NCBI RefSeq assembly: GCF_032854445.1
Contig: NC_088300.1
Span: 14,699,570 to 14,763,569, forward strand
Reading direction: 5' to 3'
Source: Liolophura sinensis
Taxonomy: Eukaryota; Mollusca; Polyplacophora; Chitonida; Chitonidae
Length of the DNA: 64,000 nt
Position 1 is the stretch's first letter, and the number at the start of each line of letters is the position of its first letter. Below, piece after piece: positions 45,241 to 59,500 of this stretch. Under the pieces are notes generated by a model that was not told the DNA's origin, ran no database searches, and saw nothing but the letters and a program-made list of their open reading frames with translations. The position numbers and the translations under genes were made by a program.

Positions 45241-47566
45241 ATGTTAATCTATTATTCAGTAAATCGGCCCATCGACGGGCTCAAACGAAAAGGAAAAGCA
45301 CTTTTTCTTTTCATTGATATGATTTTCTGTAACCCAAGGCGTACGTGGTGTTATGAAAGCAACAATTAGCATCCTTGGCGTATTCTACGCATCCAGCGGT
45401 GTATGGCAAAATCCTGCATAGACACGGTGATTATCGGCGTTTGATGGCAGAGCCTACACCCGTCAGCCCTTGGGGTAGTGGAAGACATGGGATATGATAT
45501 AATAACAGGGCCGCTTATTACTTGGGATAACATCTTTAATCAGAATCTCATCCTACAGCACTAAAGATTTTACAATGATGTGTTATATTAACCCTAGATA
45601 TCTCAATGTGGTAAGTTAGCCGGTTCTCAACTGACAGCCATTTAATCATCAAATCTGCCCGGGGGGAGGGGGTTGAGCAAAGGCAGAGCCTCCTCTTAAC
45701 TCTCGACCATTGTAATGAGGGTGGGGGTACTGGAGATAGAGAGGCGGATATGAAAGAGTATACACTGTAAATACCTGACGTCTTCAGGCATAATGTAATG
45801 ATGAAAATCAAAAATCAATTGATTTACAAGATGTTTGAAACATACATAACATGATAGCAAACCCACCTACCCTCAGAACGCTTCCTTTCTTGTGTGGGAA
45901 TAACAAAGCTATTTTAAAGATAAATATATTTTTCTCTAAATAAACATTTGATAAAAGAAGTCAATTCGAAATGTTGATTTGTTAATTTTTTAAAATAATT
46001 TGGGTAGGCCTATTTGACATACATGGTAATAATAAAGTTTCTCGAATATTTGGGGAAAATGTTTTTAATAAAACACATTCTTTTTGTCGAATTAGATAGG
46101 CCAAAAATTTCCTTGTTTACTGAAAGGACTGATTGAGCAAGAAGTCAGTCTTGACCTATGTTCAAATTAACTTAATCTGTGTCCAAATTAACTTAACCTG
46201 TGTCCAGTGTCACGACGATAGATCAGATACTGTATCGTCCAAGGACAACCATATTAATGTAACATGGCTCAACAGCCTGATCTAAGCATTTATGAACAAA
46301 TACACTTCAGTAGTAAAGAGAACGTAAATAATGATTTGGGCCACAATGAATATTCGATAAGATTAATATATCTCCAGAGAATTTCAGAGAGATGTATTAT
46401 AGGAAACAGTTTGATACTGATAAAAATAGCCAGTTATGCGACGGATAACGTATATATAACGTCAGTTGAAAACGTTTCGTGTTGGTCTACATCTATTTTA
46501 TATTTTATAACTCCATGATCTTTGCCGATTTTCCATTTAATAATTACAATACATATATATGGAAAATATTCTTCATCTGATATGAACTTATATTTATCTA
46601 CGGGCAAACATTAAACACTGAACGAACTTCACAACATGTTAAGTACATTGTGAATACTGATAGATAATGACAATGCAGTTCACCAGTTGATTAATATTTG
46701 TTACGATAATTAACAGAACTTCAAGCAGTTGACAGAACAGTCTCGGGATAGGAAACACGCCATGTGTTCAAAGGCAGTGCCAATAGTCGATAAGCAATGT
46801 CACGATTTTCCATCTATGCCGTTTGACGGAGATCCACTGAACGACACAACACTAAATAATACCGAGTGTACGATCCTGTTGATTACATATACAGAGTCCT
46901 TTAAGTTTAATGTCTGTGAAGATTCCACGCTCCATTGTAAACGTAGTGTGTTTAGTTGTCAAGGCCTTCATAAAAGCAGCCACTATAGCGATTCTCTGTA
47001 CGGTGACGCACAGTACACATGCACAGCACACGGGCGATGTCATGTAGATACATTCTGGCTATTCAGACCACACTACTCGTGCACAGCAAACACTCTCTCT
47101 ATACACGCCGCACAACCAGACCGTCGTGGGCACACTGGTGACCGTCGACTGTGTACACATGTCGACACACGATAAAGTACCACAATAAGTGGTTTTCCAG
47201 AGGCACACTGATGCCAAATGCATATATAGCGACGCCGTGTAGATCGTCAGTTTCGACACCTTGCTTCGCTACTGATGCGCATGTATAGCACAGCGACATG
47301 ATACTCTTCCTTGAACATATATATCTCTGCTTCAATAGCCTTGTCCGTGACATCAGTTACAATGTTGATATATGGAAAAGTGACGTGCGCAAACATACTT
47401 AATCGTTACAAACGTTCTTCACTGGCTAAGCAGCCTGTATCCTGTATGCTTTGAAGCAAAGTTGTTTGAAGCAAATTCAAGACACGTTGTCTGTTGTCTT
47501 GATAAATAATGCAGTTTTTTTGTCTCCAGCCCTTCATATATTACAAGCTGTTGGATATGGTGGTGA
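45241..47566. other. Downstream of the Six4/5-class gene, no gene recognised
   Basis: Part of this may be the 3' UTR of the minus-strand homeobox gene. ATTAAA on the minus strand at about 46,535-46,540 is a distant possible poly(A) signal. A 148-residue plus-strand frame at 46,729-47,175 has no recognised motif. Confidence 0.4.
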
Positions 47567-47597
47567 TGACGTCACTGTGACGTTCTCTCTGACGTCA
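47567..47597. promoter_or_regulatory. CRE-like pair overlapping the stop codon of the homeobox gene
   Basis: TGACGTCA at 47,567-47,574 and 47,590-47,597 with TGACGTT between them at 47,578-47,584. The second palindrome overlaps the TGA stop at 47,595-47,597. Confidence 0.35.
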
Positions 47598-50500
47598 CAC
47601 CGGCGGCACTGTGTGATGAAGATGATGGTGGTCGAAAGTGCTTGCGCAGCGATAGTGAGCCTGGAGCGGCTCGTTCTTCAGTAACGGAAGTGACAAGTTA
47701 GCCATATTGTTTCTCGCGTCATCCAGCATTTTGAAATTGGCCATGTGCAGGTCGTGTGATAGGGACGGCGGCATCAAAGGCTGTCCATTGTTACACATGG
47801 AGTGGAGACGGTCGTGCTTGTAATTCTCCCCATTCATCAGGTCTCTGTAAATATAAAAGTACACAAACTATATTATCAATTATTTATAGAAATTTTAATT
47901 GTTATTATTTGGTTTAATTAAAGACCATATTGCTCAAGAAAATGGAACTTTTCCTGTTGAGGACATACATTTGTTGAGGACCTCATCTATTTGCCAGTTT
48001 TACTTTCATTTATGTAAAGTTATGTCGTCAAACCTGTAAAGAGAGTACACACAGGTCGTAATATAATTCTGGTTAACTAATACTAGATTGTAAGCGCAGA
48101 GAGGATAATAATGGATACATGAAATGGTACTATAATGTTTCTGAAAGCTAAGCTGGGTAAAATGAAAAAGATTTCAGATCTATACAGAAAGCTACTTTTT
48201 CCGGACTGTCTACTGTGATCTCACTAAAACTGGAGTCTAAATATTTTTGTATTTATACAAACCAAGAAGAAAACTCAGAAGCTTTTTTGTACTTCTATAT
48301 CTTCGGATACAGCCGGAACACCATGTTTAGAAATAAAAACCAAGCCTTTCATGTAACGTTTGCCAATGCCTCATGTGTACACTTGTTGCACCATGCGTTA
48401 AACAGTTTTGTGAAATTTGTTTTTCATGAGTTATTGGTTACTAACAGAGCTGGAATGTCTTTCCTCCAGTGGAAAGATAAAAGCAAGGTTTAATGATTGA
48501 AAACAAAAGCGGTTATGTCCGTAGGGGAACAACTACGAGTTAAGATTGGCAAAAGGGATTAGAGTCAAGTGCCGTATTAAGAAGATCGGAACTGCCGGAA
48601 ACTGACATCGTGTTCTCCAAATGTCGGCAGGAAACTTCGGCTGTTGAAGAGGCGAAACGGGATTAAGAGGTCGCTTGCTATATACGCGAAGCTATTGGCA
48701 CAGCGCGGTTACCAGCTATCTCTAATTGTGCCCCGTTTTCCCTCCTGCTTTGTTGTCATGATATGTCGTATCGCTTTTCTCATAAGAAGCAATTTCGTCT
48801 AACAGTCTCCTGTGTGTGGCTGTGAGTGTCGGGTGGCCTTGTCTCCCCTTACCAACATCACGCACCTGCCTCCGATAGACAGCTCATTGTTCACCAGGCT
48901 CTGTTTGATCTACTCTTTTCACTCGAAGCAGCCTAATGTTTTCATCGACCTTCAGAATTAATTCCCGGAGATTTCCGCTGTTAAAGTCAGCCTCTGTATA
49001 TCTCATCTTGATGGGGCTAGCATGGACGTGACGGCTCACATCCTGAATGAAGTTTTAGTGTTTAGCGGTAATGGTGTGGCCAGTCTTTTCAGTTGTAAAT
49101 CGCAATCTTTCTCCATTTCCGGATAAGGTTACAACCTGAACTTCTAATTAAAATGACAAATCATATTAAGAAACATATCGTTACAAGGCTGTCAACAAGG
49201 TTGAATTCCAGTTTTCATTGTAGGTCAATGGTGTCCATTCTCTTATATATGAAAACCGAAATTAGTAATTTGTTCGGATTACAAATGTTCGGACATATCG
49301 CGTGTACCGTCCAGTGGTACAACGTAAAATGATTGATTATTAATTATACCTGACACGCTTAATGGTTTATAGGTCTATCCTATGGCATAGGGGATAGCGA
49401 TGCATGATACAGCACTGAACAGTTACAGAGTGTTACTAAACATCTGAACTTATTAAGACGTAGACAAGTCATACCGATGGCAATAAAATAATACATCACA
49501 TCTTAATAATTATAATAATAATAAGATTAATATATCGTCCTAAAAGCATAACACTGAAACATAATTTTTAATCTTTTTGTGCCCTGTATATCTCATATGT
49601 TGAACTGTGTGTAAATTTTCTTTATATACTTTTCAGGTACCGTTAGCATAAGCAGCAAATAGCGAAATGTATATGTAAATACTGTGTATTATCTGTGCAG
49701 CTAAATCTTGTGCAGTTAAATATGGCGTTTAGGATATGCCTTAACATATAAAAGTGCAAAAAAGCTTCTCAACTTTCTTCTTGGAATGTAAAAGTACAAA
49801 AACATTTAAACTACAGATTTCTTAAGGCTACAGCAGACAGTCCGGAAAAGGTTATTTATTTATTTATTTGATTGGTGTTTTACGCCGTACTCAAGAATAT
49901 TTCACTTATACTACGGAAGGGAAGAATTATGGTGACAGGAAACCGGGCAAACCCCGGAGGAAACCCACGTTGGTTGCTGACAGACCCTCTCAAGTACAGC
50001 CGGAGAGCAAGCCAGCATGAGCTGGATTTTAACTCACAGCGACCGCTTTGGTGAGAGTCTCCTGGGTCATTACGATGCGCTAACTGGCTAACCAACTGAG
50101 CCACGGAGGCTTCCAGGAAAAGGTAGCTTGCTGTGCAGATCAGAGGTCTCTTATCAGAGCATGATATCCTGAATGTACTCAAGATTGGTTGTCATGTGAT
50201 TTGTCCAAGAGATTTGTCTGAATTTCCACTTGTCTCGAAAGGTACATCAGCCAAGAGGCTATAGGCCGATTGAATTCGACGAAAGGTACTGTTAAGCGTC
50301 CTATTTTGCCAAATATGTTAACATTTTTAAATGACAAGTAACACATGTGAAAAGTGTCTTGTAAAATACATGTGTTATAGGAATGAAATAAGGTTTAATA
50401 TTTTGTAAGTTTTCTTTATATTCTTTTCAGGTACCGTTAGCATCAGGAGCAATGATGTTCTGAATGTACTCAAGATTGAGTACCGAGTACAAAATGTTTT

Positions 50501-53500
50501 TATTCTGGTTAGTGATTTAATCGTAAGCAACAATATTTGAAATTCTCAGATACCCAGCTGATGATACTATTGACTGACTGATTGATGAATTGATGAATTG
50601 GTATGTTTTAGCGAGCCAGTCTGCAGGGAGGGTGGTGTTCAGTGATAGAGGTGTGCACCGCTGGCTAATTACAGGTAGAGATCAGGTCGGTTACGTCATT
50701 TCCTTCACACCTGACACTCAGGTATTGTCCACCACTGATCACAGGTGAGCTCTCGCCTTCATCGCAGGTCAAATTACCTGCTCGGCCTTTTCCAGTGTAC
50801 AGGCTCTCTCATGGCCTTTGTCACACCTATCTCTCAAATCATCCTCACTTTAAGGTCCAGCTGCTTGACTTCTCGGCTGTCACACACAATTTGTCTTTAA
50901 ACCAAATTCACAGTTAACAACAGCAACCTGGCGTATGGTTTCACTTAATGCCATCACCCTCAGCTCCCTCTACTCCCCAGCCGTCCTCGTTGTTCGTCAA
51001 CTACTTCATCTGTTCTTAATATTGGACATTTAATCCAACCAAATTGACAATATTTGGACACTGGACCAAACGGTTAGCAGCTGTATCTTGACAAATTATA
51101 AGATTCAAGCTTTAGTGTAACTAATCTTGAAACACATTTTTTTTAACAGGTAAATACATCTGCACAACAAACAGTTTAGTATGAATAGATCCTTGAAAAT
51201 TCCGTCATCACAAAGTTGAACAACTAAATACATGTTAGCGATAAAGTTAACTTCAGTCATTTAACGTTTTCAGTACGTTACTAATAATTCATCTTGATGT
51301 TATTCGGCCGTTTGTTTGATTCAGTCCAATTCAGTGTGTCATTAGGTGTGTAGGGTGCCATATTTATTAAGAATAATCACGTCGTATCATAGTTCAATTA
51401 TCACGGTTGTAAACGCCGAAAAACTGTCTATACAATCTTTGTTGGATCCTTGTGGCACACTATTTTTCTATTTTTTGTTTTCCTATTTTTTCAGGACGAT
51501 GAATTGCAATGAATTTCAAAGTACATGTGTATATGCAACCCTCAGAAACAAAGTTTACATCTGTTGGCAGAGTTGTACGTGAAACATCACGTGTTGAAAC
51601 TCTAAATACGTGTGAATTACCTATTATCAGACACATATGGGAGACGAGACAGTATGGCCTACGCGCAACTATTCACCATAAAGCATAATCTAAAAGTAAA
51701 TGTATGATATGACAAAATGACAGTCGTGTTTATAGAAATGACGCGGACAAAGCCATAGCATCCGCTTTACATGTCAAACCCTTCACTTTGCTATTGTAAT
51801 AAAACTGTTTGCTGCTGATATTTGTAAATTTTACTCGTTGTATTTACGCACAGTCGGGTATTATACTGACAAACCGGATATGTAAGATTAAAATTATAAG
51901 CCGAAGCCCCCCTGTTATATACCACTACAAAACAATGCTTCAGGGACACTTTCGTAGTTTGACATTTTCTGTAGTAGTGGTGTATACTGACGGCCAGGTT
52001 AAAGTCATTAGAATTATTTACACGCACGACTGAGGGTGATGGAGGATAAGAAGGGGAACGATGCCTATAATCTGACCTTGTTATGATTATACACCCACAG
52101 CCGAGCTACGCCCTGTTGTCTGCCCACAAAAACCTCGGCCAGGGAAAAACCGATAAAATTATCATTTCATCGTCCGATCAAACATGGCTTATAACACCAA
52201 TCACAGCTCATTATTATTTATGAAGGCACAAAATTTGCTTCTTTGAAATCGAACACACCGGTGAGAGAGACTGTAGAAAGTAGCCGGTATAAAGTCCATA
52301 GGTGAGCTCCGCGCATGAACACTGCTGAGATTTGGCCGCAGGCCCGTTTACATCACCCATCGTATTGTACGTGTGGAGGAATACGCTCTGCAATAATGAC
52401 AGGGACTAATGTGAAAGCGGTAGTCACATATTAATACATTTACGCGTGTTACCGGCCTAGCTCTCTTATTTCTGATCAAAGTGACAGCGGACACCAAGAA
52501 ATATTAAAATCCCCTAAAGGCGTAGGTATTAGGGCTATCCCTTCTGGACTTTGATATCTAGCATTTGGACACAACCGTAAAGAAAATGGCTATAAACTGT
52601 AACACGAGTATAATATTACCTGTATGACTTTGGTCTATACCCTGAACCAGACACACTGTACACTAAGAAAAGAAAGGGATAAATTACTATTATATTCACC
52701 TACAGAAAAAACGGGAAGAAAACTAGTTCTTCTTTGAGGTGCGTGGCTGTGCTTGGAAGGGGCGTGACTCGGAGTTGAATGGAGGGACTGGGGCTAGAGC
52801 TGCTGTACAGAGAGCGGATAATGCGGAGTTAGCCGTCAGTGAAAGCCACGAGCACGATTATCGTTCATTAGAGCTAGGTGCGGCCGGAGTCAGCTAGTGA
52901 GAAAGGCAAACATTGAATCTTTATCAGAGTTTCTGCACCCAAACATTGTCAACTTCACCCTTCATGTTAAGTGCTTCAAATTATTCCCTTGGCTGCACTT
53001 GTATGTTTTCACAATGAAACTTTACGATAAGGATCTATGAGAGATGTCAGTGTTACTTTGTCGCTGACAAGCCGGGAGAAAATTGCTCAGAATTATCCTT
53101 TGAGACGAAAAGGTTACCATCTGTCTAAAGAGCAGCGAATACGTCCCGTGTTACGTCTCTTCTCCGCGATCTGACTGTATGTGGTGCGGAGAAGGATAAC
53201 AAGGTGAGCTGGTGGCACACCAAGGGGCTGGAGAGTTGTTAAACATCGACAATTTTTAAGACGTTTGTCTGAAGATTGTCGGAAAGAAAGCTGAGACAGC
53301 CTGGGCGCCAGCATGATGTCATTTGTGACGACATCTCGTATGACGAGCAAAGTGGACAAAAGCCGTTAAACACAAATTAGCTGATTTTGACACAGGCTAC
53401 CTATAGACAACCCGTCCACGAATGTCAAGCACAAAAGATGAAACATGCTTATTGACGTTACGTTGTGTAGAGTGACAATGAAGTGACTATATTAAACGAC

Positions 53501-56500
53501 TATATTATATCTTTATAAAAATTTGTGACACCAGTCCTTGATAATAGTTCAGTGATAAAAATATTCTAAAAGTGACTGACGTACATATATAATTCAAGAT
53601 ACAATCTTTACTGAGTGACGAAAACCTGTATTTAAGTGACGCAAACCTACTGATGAAAATCTAGGCGCATGTTGACAGAATGTATCCAGCACGTGACAAA
53701 ATCGATATTGCACGTGACAAAAATCTGTAATATATAACAGAAGAAATGAGAGTACATTTACCGTTAACGCGCATGTATATAAAGGATTTAAAGGAGAATG
53801 CATGTAATTTTAAGAAAACGTAAATTTAAAAAATTCATAAAAGTACTTTTTATGAAAAACATCTGTGATTTAAAGGTCCAATCACCGTAACATGTTTCTG
53901 CTGATGTTTATTTTTAGGTCATCTTTTGCCCTTTTTGTTTTGTACTAATTATACCTCTGATATAACCTAAGGTGACTCGATTGAAGTTATGGGCGGAAAC
54001 AAAATCTATATCTTCGAACAAATGCATATGTGCCTACTTATCTCTTCTATCAATCCAAATATATTCGAGATACAACACAACGCAACAATATTAACATAAA
54101 ACACCAGATAATACATTTATATTGATCCGTCAAGAGTAATAAGTGACCATAGTGCGGATTTGTGTACCAACACTAGAGCTCATGTGCGGGTTCCTGTGTT
54201 ATACACAGACAGTGTATCCAGACAGTGGGTGGGGGCCACTGCTCGAGAAGGTTCCGGCAGGCAGGCACTGAAGTGAGGCTTTCCGTTAATTAGGAAAATG
54301 GTGAGAATACTGAAGCACAGTTGTAATGACATCCCATCAGCTCTAAATAGAACCCCTACTTACAAGCGGATAAATGCCAGATTCAGCGCTTGTGATGAAA
54401 CGGTTAGATAAAGCTGGCGGTTTCGCTGAAATATATATAAATCCTACTTGCGACAAAACTTCCAAATCACGTTTCAGATTAGTGAATATATTTCCTTGTT
54501 TTTCATTTACGCAGTTATCACTTAGTAAACGTTTCTCGTTGCCATGTATGATGTCCGCGTAGCAACGGAGAGCAACAGCCTGGCTAATATATTTGCTTGC
54601 TTTATGTACATGTATAAAGGAAAAACCGTTTTATATGCCTTTTCCATCACACACATGCTATATTACAAGAAAATCTCATAAAATTTGTACAATAAAGGCA
54701 TCTTAACTTGGATTTTTAAATAAATTAGAACCCTCGCAAAGTTTATATATGTGGATAGCAACTTCTGATTTATCAGTTCTCAATGTTTCATAGGCTAAAT
54801 TATCAAGTTGAATGCTTGACAATAATATTAGAATGTACGTCGAAATTTTGCAAAGTAATAATTCAGAAGTTGCCATCTATATGTATACCCTGCGATGTTA
54901 CTCCATCAAGTTTGGTGTGCCCTTTAAATACGTTCCATAAAAAGCTACTCTTAATACCTTGTAAAGAGAGGGAAATTGCTCGTCTTCGTTTTGGAAGAAG
55001 GTATAACGTCAGATAGCCAGTTTAATCCCCGTGCTGTAAAACTTTGAGGTACCGAAGATATTGTGAAACCCTATTTAAGGAGAACCAATAGGGCGTGGTT
55101 TTGTCTCCATTTAAGACATAGAATTTCTTGAGTTTTCACAGCAATTAGACGCGCAGTTTGCTGATCATGTTCGTCCATACAGCAATGACCGTTGCCTTTC
55201 TTTAAACAGCCTCGTCTCCTCTCCTCGGAGTGTTTCGGCCTTCGCTGAGGAAATTGAGCCCCTGAGAGTGTCAACAAAGCTCAATGAGGAGTAGCCAGTT
55301 GTAGTGCCTGAAAAGGGGATTTGTAAGATTGTGCTATTGTTGTGTCTGTGTCGTGTATAGAGAACCTCTTGCCGGCCCTTGTCACCAATGGACGAGTATG
55401 AAGCCTTTCATGTGACCACCATAAACATGATAATATCAACACGTGTTGAACATTGACCGAAGCTCGGATCATCCCCTTAATCCGACTGAGAGGAATTCAA
55501 CAATGCGTCTCTCCCTGCAACCCCGTATTCTTTCTTATTTGTCTTTCCTTAAATTCGAATATACGTGTGTAAAAATTTATTAAAACTAATAACTATATAT
55601 TTAGACTCGAATCCAATGCATGTATAAGGTAAAAATAATTCCTGTGGGATACAAAGGAAAGTGATGTCCTAAATAAGTGAAGAAACGAACAAGTAAAATA
55701 CAAACATGTTTACACAATGATCAGATTATTTGGCAAAAATCATATACTGTGTTCAGCCACTCATTCACTACATACTAGAATATTTAGAAATCTAATTATT
55801 AATCATTGCAAATTCCATTAACGTCAGTTAACTAAATGTGGACTATTCGCACCGTGAACCATAGAGTTTTATGTTAAAAAAAGAAAACGCAAACAGGGTT
55901 AAATGAAATATGCCTTCTTCAAGCCCTATTTCAATAGTTCGTGGAATACCCGTGCCCAGAAAATTGCAGTACAGTACGACGGTGAGAGGATTCTCATAAA
56001 AGAATTTTAAAAAAAGTTTGATATAGTAATAAAAACAAAATAACAGAAGAATCATTCATAGAGCAGATATACATTGGCAAGTATATGGCATTAAACAAGA
56101 AATAAATACATAAATGATGAAATATCAGATATACTTATAGTTACTTACAAAAATCAAAACATCTTATGTTTAAATCCATGTATATACTTGTGGGTTAGTG
56201 GCTACCGTACTACTTTTGAATCACAACCTGTTAGGTTATGGTCTGTAACGCTCGTCATTTCGAACTGTATCTAATTCATGGACTCATTCATGGATCATGA
56301 ATTTGAAATTTGATATGGAATTCAGGCCTGGAATATCCACTGTCTCCCCGGCATCATTGAAAACTGATGACCGCTTCTCTCTTGTGTGTTACCGGCTTTA
56401 TTTCCTATAAGTATAATTAGTTAGAGCTAAACGTTGTTTTGGAAATGGATCTTGCGATTATCGACTTGGAGCGCCCTTCGCGGACTACGAATGGTATATG

Positions 56501-59500
56501 AATGTCGGACATGACGCTTATATTTATTTCTGTTTTATCCACCAACCGACAAAGACAACGTCCATTTACATTGGTATCATTTGTGTATGTAGTTTTAAAC
56601 TGTTTAAAATGATATAAGCTACAAAAATATATATCCAAGAATGGTTCAAGACTAAAGTTTCCGTCCAAGGAATAGGTGATTATATACAAACCACTGTTGT
56701 TAGCTTGTGGATCTGCCAGCATTTGCGTGCATCAGTACTGTACTGATAGATGGAAGTTAGGTAGCATAAGGATTATATGTAAAAGCATCTGGAATGTGGA
56801 AACACCGTCATTTCCGACACATTTACAAGAAAATAGATACGTTCTTCCCGCGTGTCGTTGTCCGAGTAGACATAAACCTGTGGCATTTGGAATTGGAGGT
56901 GAATGTGGTGGATAATATGAGATAGATAAAATGTCAGACAGAAGCATGGATCCCTATTACTCTGGCTCTGCTCAGATAAGACTATGACGTGAGTACTGAG
57001 TCTTGTCAGATAGGGAATCCCCAGATGTTCTGCTTGTCATTCCACCCAAAGTAGTTGCCAAAACTCGCCCCATTCATCCCTATGACCGATGTACACACAA
57101 ACTGCTGCTCTGTTGTACCAGCCACAATTTAAAACAGAAGAACTGGAACAGATTTTGACCTTAGGAAGATTCTGGAACAGCAACTGTGTGTTTTATGTAC
57201 AATGGTTTCATCACACCTTTTCATTTCAAAATAATTATTAAACCTTCTGCATTTTTTCTATGACATTAAACGTAGGCTGACACAATTATTTCTGCTTTAT
57301 TAAAGTCGATCCATCCCTTAAAAATCTTAAGATGTTTTCTCTCGTTACTTTTTCACATTTGTTTTGTTCTGAACATAACGTACCATAACGTAACGTAGAA
57401 CACACACTCCGCCAACTTGATCCCCAAGTGTGTTCTTATGAAGACAGATACATGTGCCGATGGCCTTATTTACTATCTTTAATTCATTCACTCAGTAATA
57501 CTTTTATACCTGAATACATGAATAAAGAGCAAGTCTATCTTATAAAGACGCGTCAAATTGTAAAGTTCGCTGATAAATGAAGATCACGTTTTATCTATGA
57601 GCGGAATGTCTACTTAAAATAGATGTTAAAATATAAACGAATTTGATTGTGTAAAACTTTTTTTATATAGAAACCTTTGTTGGGTAGAAATATATGAAAG
57701 AGCTACAGATAGGTAACAGTTTGCGAAATCATGGAGACAAATAAAATGTATTGAATTTTCCTTCAATGGCGAGTTATTTAAAATAAAAAAGACTATAGCA
57801 TGGAGAGGAAAACCAGAACAGCGTCAGCGGTGCCATATTTGGCCAAAGGTAACACGTAACCGGCTTCTTGTCAATTTACATCATTTCTAACTACTCAAGC
57901 AAATGCTTACACAATATCAACTTGCACGCCTTTTGTCACCATGGCTAAAACAGAATTAGGAAAACAATGTAGGGATATTCTTTCCAATTTATTGTTCCAG
58001 AATTACTCAACGTGCTGTTTTGTCATCGTAAAACAATCACATAAAAACAATGCCAAGGGTTCGGTCTGGAAATACCTTATTCAAAATGATATAAACATCA
58101 TCTACATATGATGTAATAAATTCGTCATGGAAGAACTGTTTGATACAGTTTTTGCAAAGAATTAAGTCTAAATTAAATATCTAATCACGACAGTTATTAT
58201 GAAGCTTATGTGATTACGTGTCGCAAACGTGTCCTTATTCATCATATTAAATGTTACTTAATTTCGTACATATAATTGTTTACCATGAGACATATATGCT
58301 AGGAATTTTATTCAGCTCATCCAACTGAAACCTTTCTCCTTACACAACAATTCTCAGTTTATTTCACACGATAAGAGGTGGAGTGTATTTGATTTTGCGC
58401 GTGCCTTTCAACATATGTCAAGTTCTAACCGGGTCTAATAAGACCTTGAACACAAACTAGCTGTGAATTGAGGAATTAATGGGTACTAGCGACTGTTCAA
58501 AAGGCAGCATGCAAGAGAACATTCTCACAGAGATTGTTTTACATAGTTTCGATCGTGTGAAGGTGTATAAGCTGTCTATTGAGGTGGTATAGTTGCAAAA
58601 AGGATACAGAACAGTATGGCCGCAGATTTACAACGTACACACCCAATAATTAATTACAATACAATCAGCGAGCCCGGGTAGAAAATAATCGCCTGGTCGG
58701 AGGAGAAAGAGCTATCATTGAATTATCCGGGAAGCAAGCCGGCCGTAAAATCCAGCTCTTTTTGCTGCTTCTGCTTTCCGGCTAAGGATTGCAGATGACG
58801 GAGTCGACTCATTGCTGGAGACAACATGTTTTATCCCAATGACAAAAGGGATTTCCGAACCAGTGGGTTTTTACCGTTCTTCATAGTCAGGAGTACTGGC
58901 CGTTAAAAGGCGTCTAGTCTCCTGAGGCCGTCAGACCTGGTCTAATAACGGCCTAATCGTCAGGCGGCGACTGTAAGCGATTTGAAAACAGACGTTCCCT
59001 GAGCCCTATGCAGGAATACAGACCCGCAAACAGTTAGGCCAAGAAAACACAACAACATTGCCATGACATATACTTAGAAATGACAAAATGAACCCCATTA
59101 AACTTTAATGGAATCAATAATAGACTAGTAAATATAATATAATGGCCCGCTAAGCCACGTAGAATGACATCAAATATACAATGGCTTTCCTGGGAGAGGC
59201 TTAACACCGGTGAAGAGGCCCATCTTAGGGTACAGTTACAAATGAGAAAATAACCAGAAACCCGTCTTAGAACCCAGCGTCTTACGAACTTCAAAGACGA
59301 GCTATAGTATATCCCTGCGTTTTCCATAATTATTCAGTGAGCTTGCGTCCCTAAGGGAATTCAGTAGAATGTCGCACTGGTTGTCTGTATTTTGATCACA
59401 TAAATCCTATTAGATCCTATTACACAGATTTAAGAAGTTCAGCTTATCGTTAATAATGTGATGTCTATAATTTGATTCGTTAACCAAATAATGCGTGAAC

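Noticed and set aside
46729-47175. 148-codon plus-strand frame with many Cys and His
   Set aside because: No recognised domain, low-complexity CA/TG-rich DNA, overlapped by open frames on the other strand, and probably 3' flank of the homeobox gene.
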